DNA of 17,156 bases from Anaerolineales bacterium (lineage in GTDB: Bacteria; Chloroflexota; Anaerolineae; 4572-78; J111), in NCBI GenBank assembly GCA_012032575.1, contig JAAUSP010000102.1:1-17156 (forward strand). Direction: 5' to 3'. A program made the translations under genes and the position numbers. The notes below the pieces were generated by a model, which worked only from the letters and a program-made list of their open reading frames with translations, had not been told where the DNA came from and did not search any database. Every line of letters starts with the position of its first letter. The stretch's first letter is position 1. This document shows, piece after piece, positions 1-6,701 of the stretch.

Positions 1-644
1 TGCGTTTCTGGCCGGTATGTCGATGTCGCCCTGGCTATGAGTTTGTCAAGAGCGGCGCATTAGGCCGGCCCCTATCGGCGACGGCCAAGCGGCTGTCGGC
101 CCGGCCCACCTGGGGCGATTGGTTTGCCAACCCGGAATGGACCGGCGGCGCGGTGCTTGATTTGCAGGTTCATGATTTGGATATGCTCAACTGGCTGTTC
201 GGAACGCCCGAAACCGTTTATGCGCGAGGACAGAAAGGCATGTTCGGCGGCTGGGACCACGCCCTGACGCTGCTCGATTACGGGGAGGTCAAGGCTTACG
301 CCGAAGGCACAACCCTCATGCCGGAGGGCTATCCATTTACCATGGCTCTGGCAGTGCTGTGCGAGAAAGGCTCGGTGGAGTACAGCTTCCGGGCCGGCGG
401 CACAGGCGTGGAGACCGGCCCGGCTTCGGGGACCAGCCTGATGGTCTATGAAGCCGGCAAAGAACCGCGCCCGCTGACCAGCGTCCCCGGCGACGGCTAC
501 GAAAATCAAGTGGCCGCCTTTATCGAGTGCGTCCGCACCGGCCGCACCCCCGACCGGGCCACCGCCGAGGAGGGCCGCCTGGCGGTTCAGACGGCTCTGG
601 CCGCCCGCCAGTCGTTAGAAACTGGGGAAGTGGTGAGATTTTAA
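1..644 (+). CDS. Gfo/Idh/MocA-family oxidoreductase, C-terminal part (5' end outside window)
   Basis: NAD(P)-dependent sugar or inositol-type dehydrogenase of the Gfo/Idh/MocA family. Only the C-terminal substrate-binding domain is present; the Rossmann domain lies left of the window. The frame starting at base 3 runs open to TAA at 642-644. It shows the family hallmarks RLS..P.WGDW, then GGAVLDLQVHDLDMLNWLFG, whose HDxDxxxWL segment is the conserved active-site helix, then a beta-sheet region. The segment at bases 3-14 reads RFWP, but the next residues look more natural in another frame (YVDVALA at 16-36) before returning to YEFVKSGALGRPL from 36. That suggests compensating indels at the very edge. 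The first in-frame ATG (153) lies inside the conserved domain and is not the real start. Substrate cannot be told. Downstream sits an inverted-repeat element that separates it from the convergent PH-domain gene. Confidence 0.88.
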   Translation, partial: RFWPVCRCRPGYEFVKSGALGRPLSATAKRLSARPTWGDWFANPEWTGGAVLDLQVHDLDMLNWLFGTPETVYARGQKGMFGGWDHALTLLDYGEVKAYAEGTTLMPEGYPFTMALAVLCEKGSVEYSFRAGGTGVETGPASGTSLMVYEAGKEPRPLTSVPGDGYENQVAAFIECVRTGRTPDRATAEEGRLAVQTALAARQSLETGEVVRF

Positions 645-649
645 AAGAG

Positions 650-746
650 ACATGTCATTTCGAGCGTTAGCGAGAAATCTCCATGGCGTGGCTAATAAGT
701 GATGTCGCCGGAGATTCCTCCCCGCTTTGCGGGTCGGAATGACATG
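650..746. repeat. Inverted-repeat element, family GTCATTYCGA, copy 1
   Basis: The left arm begins ACATGTCATTTCGAGCG and continues to GAGAAATCTCC. The right arm is its imperfect reverse complement (GGAGATTCCTCC ... CGGAATGACATGT). A small GC hairpin, CCCGC-TTT-GCGGG, sits at 721-733. The element fills the gap between the convergent oxidoreductase and PH-domain genes, so it may also act as a bidirectional terminator. A second full copy lies at 10920-11011 and a half copy at 11697-11727. No coding capacity is seen. It behaves like a REP/MITE-type non-autonomous element; the mobilising enzyme is not in the window. Confidence 0.8.
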
Positions 747-753
747 TCTGAGT

Positions 754-1379
754 TTATCGAGGGCCTGTCTTAGTTTTGATAAACTTTTCAAAAACCGGGC
801 CAAAATCCTTGGGGACGTAGGTCTCGTGGGCCTGTTTGAGCCAGCTAAAGGCATACTGGTTGACTGCTTTGAACTGTTCTTCCAAAGTGGTGGTACTGGT
901 CGAGCGGTTGACCGTGTTGGAGGCCGTTTCCAGGCTGTTCTGGGCATATTGGAGTAGTTTGGCATTTTCAATCTGGAGTGAGCCGATTTTAATCAGGGCT
1001 TTGTACAGGTCTTTCAGCTCTTCCATAAACTTCTTGTTCACATCAATCGAATAGTTGTGCTCGCCCATGTTGAACTTAATTTCAATGTCCATGTCCACCG
1101 TGCCGGCTGTTTCCAGCATCACGTCGCGGATGGCATATTTGAAATAGTCGAAGCGGCGGAGCGTCCGCTTTTTGCTGACGGCTGAAGTGCCATCACGTGG
1201 ATCAGGGCTTTGTTGGTAAAACAGTATTCGTCGGTGCGGGATTTGATCAGAAAGATGATTTTTTCGCCATCCTCGTGCATGACGTAATCGTCGGCCTCAA
1301 CCTTGTCGTAATCGGCCGGTTTGATAACCGAGCCAATATCGCTCAAGCCAAGCGCATCGGAAGCCAGTTTTTTGAACAT
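754..1379 (-). CDS. YvbH-type bacterial PH-domain protein, frame broken by one missing base near 1194
   Basis: Small cytosolic protein of the bacterial PH-domain (bPH_1) family with a YvbH-like C-terminal helical oligomerisation region. The family resembles Bacillus YvbH; its role is poorly known. The N-terminal part (MFKKLASDALGLSDIGSVIK, then KPADYDKVEADDYVMHEDGE) reads to about residue 62 (ALIHV). The frame then breaks. Adding one base at about 1194 (plus-strand ATC-ACG to ATC-CACG) gives IHVDGTSAVSKKRTLRRFDY and joins directly to DVMLETAGTVDMDIEIKFNM. The restored protein is about 209 residues, close to the family's usual length. The start ATG at 1377-1379 is supported by AAAGGAG about 10 bases upstream on the minus strand. 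Because conservation is intact on both sides, a sequencing deletion is likelier than a pseudogene. It may be co-transcribed with the sulfotransferase 102 bp upstream, where I see no clear terminator. Confidence 0.85.
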
Positions 1380-1481
1380 ATCTTGTTTTCTCCTTTATGA
1401 AAGAGGTAGATTGATGATCGTTTTGAATTTTACCAGCTAATTCCAGGATTTCAACTGAGTTGGGCGATTTGGGCAGTCGTG

Positions 1482-2318
1482 TCAAGCTGTCATCTCTTCT
1501 TCAAAGAACTGCGCCCATTCGGTGCCGGAAAACTCTCTCTTAAGGGACTCGTAATTGGCAATCAAGTTAGAAGGGTTTTCCGGGTTCAGCTTAACATATT
1601 GGCTTTTTGGAGGATAGAAAGGAAGCCCCAGAAAATTGGTGATAGTTTCCATTTCTGCATTGAGCCGGCTGACCAAATCCTCATAGTAGACCGTCAGGAG
1701 AGGATGAGAGCGAAACTTGTCATCGAACTCGGCTTCCAACCTTTTTAAGGTGTTGAATTCGGTCACTAATTCCTCAGAGGTGAATTCAACTTTTCGCTCC
1801 TGGATATCTTGTAGGTAAGTCTCGTAGCTAAGCTCAACCTTGCGCTTCTGGATATCCTTTAACTGGTTGCCCTTGGTCGCTTTTGCAATCTTGGTCTGCT
1901 GGCTAATTTTCTTTGATAGCAGCGTCTGCAAAATATTTTTGCGCTTGAGATGGATCACCTGAACCTGCCGCATCTCGATCAGTTCAGGCCAGATACCGCA
2001 ATCTTTGTTATCATAGGGTTGAAGGTAAAAAATTTTGAACCCAACAGCTTTTACATGGGGCGGCTGCTTGCAGAAAGTCCTGTTGAGGATTTCTCGATAA
2101 TCCCGGCCATTTAATTTAAGAAATATTTCCCCTCTGGCATAAATGTTAGGATGAGAATCCAATAACGAAATCAACCAGGTTGATCCAATTCTGGGTCTGC
2201 CCAATACAATGAACCGCTTGTAATCGTTATGCCCAAACACACTGAAGGCACGATGCCAGAGATATTCCACCGCTGCGCCAGGTTGTTGAATGGCTCTTTT
2301 TAGCTTTGCTGTTTCCAT
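1482..2318 (-). CDS. PAPS-dependent sulfotransferase family protein
   Basis: Predicted cytosolic sulfotransferase moving a sulfuryl group from 3'-phosphoadenylyl sulfate (PAPS) to an unknown acceptor. The 278-residue protein has the 5'-phosphosulfate loop at residues 41-49 (RPRIGSTWL, matching the RPRSGSTWL form of the family) and a 3'-phosphate-binding region at about 121-137 (VIHLKRKNILQTLLSKK). A late VYYEDLV motif is also typical. Residues 153-184 are a tandem duplication of a 16-residue charged unit (KDIQKRKVE / QDIQERKVE). No signal peptide or membrane segment is seen. The ATG at 2316-2318 has no strong Shine-Dalgarno. It lies 24 bp downstream of the AGXT2-like aminotransferase on the same strand, so translation may be coupled within one operon. 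The acceptor (lipid, glycan or small amine) is not deducible. Confidence 0.82.
   Translation of the reverse strand: METAKLKRAIQQPGAAVEYLWHRAFSVFGHNDYKRFIVLGRPRIGSTWLISLLDSHPNIYARGEIFLKLNGRDYREILNRTFCKQPPHVKAVGFKIFYLQPYDNKDCGIWPELIEMRQVQVIHLKRKNILQTLLSKKISQQTKIAKATKGNQLKDIQKRKVELSYETYLQDIQERKVEFTSEELVTEFNTLKRLEAEFDDKFRSHPLLTVYYEDLVSRLNAEMETITNFLGLPFYPPKSQYVKLNPENPSNLIANYESLKREFSGTEWAQFFEEEMTA
1767..1862 (-). repeat. 48-bp in-frame tandem duplication within the sulfotransferase
   Basis: Residues 153-168 and 169-184 align without gaps (LKDIQKRKVEL... / LQDIQERKVEF...). The DNA shows the same 48-bp spacing between CTTCTGGATATC and CTCCTGGATATC on the plus strand. The copies have diverged, so this is an older duplication, and it is a multiple of three. 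It lengthens the charged helical insert between the 3'-phosphate-binding helix and the C-terminal core. Confidence 0.75.
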
Positions 2319-2342
2319 CGGGCGAGTCCGGGGGGTGCCGTC

Positions 2343-3647
2343 CTATAAACTTAATTCCTGCACCTGGGCAAAGGCGTGATCGAGAATGTTCAGCGCCTCC
2401 TCCACCTGCTCCTGGGTGGCAATCAGCGGCGGAGCAATCCGCAGGACGTTGCCATACATCCCGCCCTTGCCGATGAGCAGGCCGCGAGCACGGGTCTGCT
2501 CGAACACAGCCACCACGGCTTCGGGAGCGGGTTCTTTGGTTTGCCGGTCTTTAACCATCTCCACCCCCTGCATCAACCCCATGCCGCGCACATCGCCAAT
2601 GAGCGGGTATTTCTCTTGCAGCTTCTCCAGCCCGGCCCGCAGCAGCGCCCCGGCTTCGCCGATGTGCTGTGGCGTGGCCTCAGTCTCCATCACTTCGATG
2701 GTGGCCAGCGAGGCTGCCGTCGAAAGTGGATTGCCGCCAAAGGTGCTGATGGTCAAGCCCTGGCCGACCATGCCCTGGGCAATCGCTTCGGTGGTGATAG
2801 TGTTGCCCAGCGGCAGCCCGTTGGCAATACCCTTGGCCATGGTCATAATATCCGGCTCTACTTCCCAATGCTCGATGCCGAACCACTTGTCGCCGGTGCG
2901 GCCAAAGCCGGTCTGAACTTCGTCACAGATAAACAGCCCACCATACCTGTGTACAATCTCGACCACAATTTTGAAATATTCTTTCGGTGGGGTGACAAAC
3001 CCGCCGACGCCCTGGATCGGCTCGGCCAGGAAGGCGGCAATCCGGCCAGACGTCGAGGTTTTGATCACCTCTTCGACATCCTCGGCACAGGCCGCGCCGC
3101 AGGTTTCCGGGTTCATTTTGAGCGGGCAGCGGTAGCAGTAGGGGTTCATGGCATGCTTGATGCCCAAAATATGGGTCCCACCGATACGCCAACTGGCCTG
3201 GCCGGTCAAACTCATGCCCAGCGGCGAGCGTCCACTGTAGCCGTGCCGCAACGCGATGATCTCCTGGTAGCCGGTGTAGCATTTGGCCAGCATCACTGCG
3301 GTTTCATCGGCCTCGGTGCCGGAATTGGTGAAATACGAGGTTTGCAGCTTACCGGGGGTAATCTGGGCCATCTTTTCGGCCAGCTTCACATGGTTCTCGT
3401 TGGGGTAGAGGGTAGAGGAGTGGAGCAGCTTGCCGGCCTGCTCCTGCACGGCCTGGGTCACTTTGGGATGGTTGTGGCCGACGCTGGTGGTCAAAATCCC
3501 GGCGAAAAAGTCCAGATATTTGTTTCCTTCCACATCCCACACATACATGCCGTCGCCATGATCCAGCGGCATCGGTTCGGTGTAGTACAGGATGTGGTTG
3601 GGCCACAAATACTTCTTTTGCTTCTCTAAAATTTCTTGCTTATTCAT
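2343..3647 (-). CDS. Class III aminotransferase, AGXT2-like (alanine-glyoxylate / beta-amino acid type)
   Basis: PLP-dependent fold-type I aminotransferase of class III, 434 residues, the usual length. It resembles mitochondrial AGXT2-type enzymes (alanine-glyoxylate or beta-alanine/BAIBA-pyruvate aminotransferases) more than ornithine or GABA transaminases: YLDFFAGILTTSVGHNHPKV near 44-63, TNSGTEADETA around 107-117, and AEPIQGVGGFVTPPKEYF at 208-225. The PLP-contacting Asp is D242 (CDEVQTGFGR) and the Schiff-base Lys is K272 (MAKGIANGLPLG). A cysteine cluster at C171, C174, C183 and C187 precedes the AEPIQG segment, as in AGXT2-like proteins. The ATG has GGAGA about 10 bases upstream. It is the first gene of a probable operon with the sulfotransferase. 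The amino donor is inferred only from family resemblance. Confidence 0.88.
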   Translation of the reverse strand: MNKQEILEKQKKYLWPNHILYYTEPMPLDHGDGMYVWDVEGNKYLDFFAGILTTSVGHNHPKVTQAVQEQAGKLLHSSTLYPNENHVKLAEKMAQITPGKLQTSYFTNSGTEADETAVMLAKCYTGYQEIIALRHGYSGRSPLGMSLTGQASWRIGGTHILGIKHAMNPYCYRCPLKMNPETCGAACAEDVEEVIKTSTSGRIAAFLAEPIQGVGGFVTPPKEYFKIVVEIVHRYGGLFICDEVQTGFGRTGDKWFGIEHWEVEPDIMTMAKGIANGLPLGNTITTEAIAQGMVGQGLTISTFGGNPLSTAASLATIEVMETEATPQHIGEAGALLRAGLEKLQEKYPLIGDVRGMGLMQGVEMVKDRQTKEPAPEAVVAVFEQTRARGLLIGKGGMYGNVLRIAPPLIATQEQVEEALNILDHAFAQVQELSL

Positions 3648-3822
3648 ATCAATTTCTCCGCAGTGAGGATTTTATAGACCGGCATTGTAGTCCAGCTTGC
3701 CAGCAGGGACAAACCTTTTCAACAAAAATTGCGTATCTGGTCCAAATGTTTACAATTGAACAACTGCCGCTCCTGCCCCATTCTCTCGGTCAGGGTGAAG
3801 GTTGAAAGGATAAAATTCGGTT

Positions 3823-5036
3823 TTGCTACGGTTGATCCCGCCTCTCTACTTTTTTCTAATTCTGTCCATGCTGCCCGCGTGCGGTGGAACCAACGATACC
3901 GTCGCTTCGGCCCATCCGGCGACGGCAAAAATTACCTCCACCGCCAGCTACAGCCCCACCGTAGACCTGGCGAAAGTGATGTCCTCGCCCGATTACGGTA
4001 TGCAGGTATTTCTCTACTGGCAGGCCGAAGTGGCCGACCGTGACCTGCAACTGGTGCAGGATGCCGGTTTCCGTTGGGTCAAGCAGGAAATCCCCTGGCG
4101 TGAGGTCGAAGGGCATGCCAAAGGGTCCTGGCACTGGGCCACCGCCGACCGGGTAATGGATCAAATTGACGCCCACGGCCTGAAGGTCATCGTTCGCCTG
4201 GGGTCGCAGCCAGCCTGGGCCTCCCAGACGCCGCTGCCGGAGGTTAGCCCGCCGGACAAGCTGCAAGACTTTTATGATTACGTTTATGCCGTCGCCGCGC
4301 GTTACAAGGGACGGGTCGAAGCCTATCAGATGTGGAACGAGCCGAACCTGGCCCGCGAGTGGGGGGGCGTCCGCCCAACCCGGCCGAGTATGTGGAACTA
4401 TTGAAAACCGGCTATCAGGCCGTCAAAGCGGCCGACCCGCAAGCCATCGTCATCAGCGCCGGGTTAGCCCCCACCACCCGCCACGATGCTGAGGCCATGC
4501 CCGATATTTACTTTGTACAGGGGATGTATGACGCCGGCGGCGCGGCCTATTTCGACGCTCTGGGTGTTCACGCCGCCGGCTATAAAAGTCCGCCCGAAGC
4601 CGACCCCGCGAAAGTGGCCGCTAATCCCAAGTTGAATAATGGTGACAGCGCCCCCGAAGAGTTGCGGCGGGTTTACTGCTTCCGCCACGTCGAGGATATC
4701 CGGGCCATCATGGAGCGCAACGGCGACGGAGCCAAAAAGGTGGTGGTGCTGGAGTTTGGCTGGACGGTTGATCCACGCCACAACTCGCTTTATCACTGGC
4801 ACGCCGTTACCCCCGAGCAGCAGGATAAATACTTACAGCGTGCCTATGCCTACGCCAAAGCCAACTGGCAGCCCTGGATCGGGGTGATGAGCCTGATTTA
4901 TATTGCCAATCCTCAGTGGGACTGGCACGACGAGCAAACCTTCTGGAGTATTGTCTACCCTGGCTACCCCGAACTCCAAACTTCCCCAGCTTACTACGGC
5001 GTGTTGACCATGCCGAAGGTCCCTCCAGTTGAGTAA
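3823..5036 (+). CDS. Lipoprotein glycoside hydrolase-like protein (clan GH-A fold), frame broken near 4368
   Basis: Probable surface-anchored polysaccharide- or glycoside-active enzyme. Residues 1-20 form a lipoprotein signal (hydrophobic core YFFLILSML, lipobox LPAC with Cys20). A TIM-barrel domain follows. The first frame runs to NEPN (E173, codon 4339, putative acid/base) and then collapses. Restoring one base at about 4361-4372, beside a run of seven G, gives REWGGRPPNPAEYVELLKTG and continues to VVVLEFGWTVD, whose Glu (codon 4752, about residue 311) is the likely nucleophile. The restored length is about 404 residues. The barrel order and NEP/LEFG spacing fit GH39/GH5-like families, but I cannot assign one. 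The only start after the in-frame TAA at 3811 is TTG 3823, with GAAAGGA about 12 bases upstream, so the start is less certain. It appears monocistronic. Confidence 0.8.
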
Positions 5037-5042
5037 AATGTA

Positions 5043-5193
5043 AAGGGGTGCAGTTCCTCTCAACTCCCAAAGCTACAATTGGCTATTTTTGCCACGAATT
5101 TACACAAATTTCACAAATTATCTTTCTTTTTTCGTGTTAATTTGTGTGAATTCGTGGCGGATTATTGCTTGGGAGGCGAGGGTATCTGCGTCC
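5043..5193. repeat. ~150-bp palindromic repeat element, copy 1
   Basis: Near-identical to the reverse complement of 9767-9914. Its core is a 20-bp inverted repeat with one mismatch: GCCACGAATTTACACAAATT (5091-5110) and AATTTGTGTGAATTCGTGGC (5139-5158), around an A/T-rich loop. Outer flanks (CTCAACTCCCAAAGC and GCTTGGGAGGCGAG) are also imperfect inverted repeats, so the whole element could fold into one long hairpin. There is no open frame of note. It has the form of a MITE-like non-autonomous element. Confidence 0.85.
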
Positions 5194-5239
5194 AACGTAA
5201 GGTGTAACGATCTTTAGCTACAGAGATAAGGATTAGAAG

Positions 5240-5286
5240 GTGATGCGTGATACGTGATATCTTACGCACTACGCATCACGTATCAC
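5240..5286. repeat. ACGTGAT-type palindromic repeat at the rocD 3' end
   Basis: Contains a perfect 12-bp inverted repeat, GTGATACGTGAT (5247-5258) with ATCACGTATCAC (5275-5286), around a 16-base loop that itself carries TACGCACTACGC. The right arm overlaps the TGA stop of the minus-strand aminotransferase, so a transcript would end in this hairpin. A related palindrome built of the same GTGxxGCGT words occurs at 14760-14812. It may serve as mRNA 3' end or terminator, but no U-tract follows. Confidence 0.7.
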
Positions 5287-6488
5287 CCCTTCATATTCAA
5301 TACTTCGCTAATCTGTTCCACAGCCCAATCAATCTCTTCCCGCTGAATAACAAGCGGCGGAGCAAAACGAATGACGTGCTGGTGTGTCTCTTTGCATAAG
5401 ATACCCCGCGCTTGCAGTGCCTCGCAAAAGCGCCGCGCCCCGCCTGCTTCCGGCTTCAATTCCACTCCAATCAATAAGCCCTTGCCGCGAACTTCCTTCA
5501 CATGGGGGCTGGGGATTTCGGCCAGTCGCTCCTGGAAGTATTCACCCAATTCACGCGCATTCTCGATCAACTTCTCCTCGGTCAGCACGGCCAACGCCTC
5601 GATGGCGACGGCAGCTCCCAACGGATTCCCGCCAAAAGTGCTGCCGTGATCGCCCGGTCGAAACAGGCCCAGCACCGCTTGCGAGGCCAGTACGGCTGAA
5701 ACCGGATAAAACCCGCCCGCCAGTGCCTTGCCGATAATCATCACATCGGGCCGCACCCCCTCATGATCGCAGGCAAAAAGCTGACCGGTCCGGCCCAGGC
5801 CGGTCTGAATTTCGTCAGCCATGAACAGGACGTTGTGCCGGTCGCAAATCTGCCTGACCTCCCGCAAATAGCCCGCCGGCGGCATCACCACCCCGGCTTC
5901 ACCCTGGATGGGTTCGACCAGGAAAGCGACCGTGTTGGGAGTGATGGCCGCCTCCAGCGCTTTGGCATTGCCATAGGGGACGAGTTTGAAGCCGGCCGGG
6001 AAAGGGCCAAAATCCGCTTTGTACTGCGCCTCGGCAGAAAAACCGACGATGGCAATGGTCCGCCCGTGGAAGTTACCCTCACAAACAATAATCTCCGCCT
6101 GCTCCGGGGCGACTTTTTTCACCTGATAGCCCCATTTGCGGGCGGCTTTGAGCGCTGTTTCGACTGCTTCAGCGCCGCTGTTCATCGGCAGGGTCAAATC
6201 ATAGCCGGTCAGGTTATGTAGACTCTGGTAAAGTTGGCTCAGTTTATTGTTGCGAAAGGCGCGTGAGGTCAGGGTGAGGCGTTGGGCCTGGTCCACCATC
6301 GTTTGGACCAGTCGCGGGTGGCAGTGGCCCTGGTTCACCGCCGAATAGGCGCTGAGGCAGTCCATATACTTGTTGCCCTCGACATCATACAGCCAAACCC
6401 CCTGGCCTCGTTCCAATACCACATCAAGCGGGTGATAATTGCGCGTGCCATACTGCTCTTCCAGCCGAATATAATCCGATGATTGCAT
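5283..6488 (-). CDS. rocD: Ornithine--oxo-acid transaminase
   Basis: Converts L-ornithine plus 2-oxoglutarate to glutamate-5-semialdehyde and glutamate, linking arginine/ornithine breakdown to proline and glutamate. The 401-residue class III, PLP-dependent enzyme matches ornithine aminotransferase along its length: [20 protein letters not shown], then [82 protein letters not shown] (D225), [15 protein letters not shown] (Schiff-base K254) and [11 protein letters not shown]. The ATG at 6486-6488 has AGAGGAG about 11 bases upstream. It stands alone on the minus strand, divergent from uvrA. No arginase or proline genes are nearby. It is a distant paralogue of the aminotransferase at 2343-3647 and lacks that protein's cysteine cluster. 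Confidence 0.93.
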   Translation of the reverse strand: MQSSDYIRLEEQYGTRNYHPLDVVLERGQGVWLYDVEGNKYMDCLSAYSAVNQGHCHPRLVQTMVDQAQRLTLTSRAFRNNKLSQLYQSLHNLTGYDLTLPMNSGAEAVETALKAARKWGYQVKKVAPEQAEIIVCEGNFHGRTIAIVGFSAEAQYKADFGPFPAGFKLVPYGNAKALEAAITPNTVAFLVEPIQGEAGVVMPPAGYLREVRQICDRHNVLFMADEIQTGLGRTGQLFACDHEGVRPDVMIIGKALAGGFYPVSAVLASQAVLGLFRPGDHGSTFGGNPLGAAVAIEALAVLTEEKLIENARELGEYFQERLAEIPSPHVKEVRGKGLLIGVELKPEAGGARRFCEALQARGILCKETHQHVIRFAPPLVIQREEIDWAVEQISEVLNMKG

Positions 6489-6649
6489 AAGGTTAAAAGC
6501 TCCTCTTGGAGATAAACGTCATGGTTTAGGGAAGTATTGTACCACGCCGCCAGCCGCCGGTCTATTCAATTGCCGCCGGTTTCGTTGCAAAAACTCCGGG
6601 TTGATGGTACAGTTATAAATTGGTTTTTTGATGACTGCACCTCTATTCA

Positions 6650-6672
6650 CCCTCTCCGTGCTACGGTGAGGG
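6650..6672. other. Small hairpin in the rocD-uvrA divergent intergenic region
   Basis: CCCTCTCCG (6650-6658) and CGGTGAGGG (6664-6672) pair with one mismatch around a 5-base loop, about 30 bases before the uvrA start. It could be part of the uvrA leader or a remnant of an interspersed repeat. The remainder of the 213-bp gap has no clear promoter pair; a TTATAAAT stretch at 6613-6620 is the only -10-like word. Confidence 0.35.
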
Positions 6673-6701
6673 CAGGGGAGGGGCGCGGTCAGGAGTGATA
6701 G

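Noticed and set aside
2376..3629. 417-codon open frame on the plus strand
   Set aside because: It is antisense to the clearly conserved AGXT2-like aminotransferase and has His/Gly/Gln-rich composition typical of a shadow frame.
3648..3822. Promoter in the divergent gap between the aminotransferase and the glycosidase-like gene
   Set aside because: Only weak AT-rich words are present; no -35/-10 pair was convincing on either strand.
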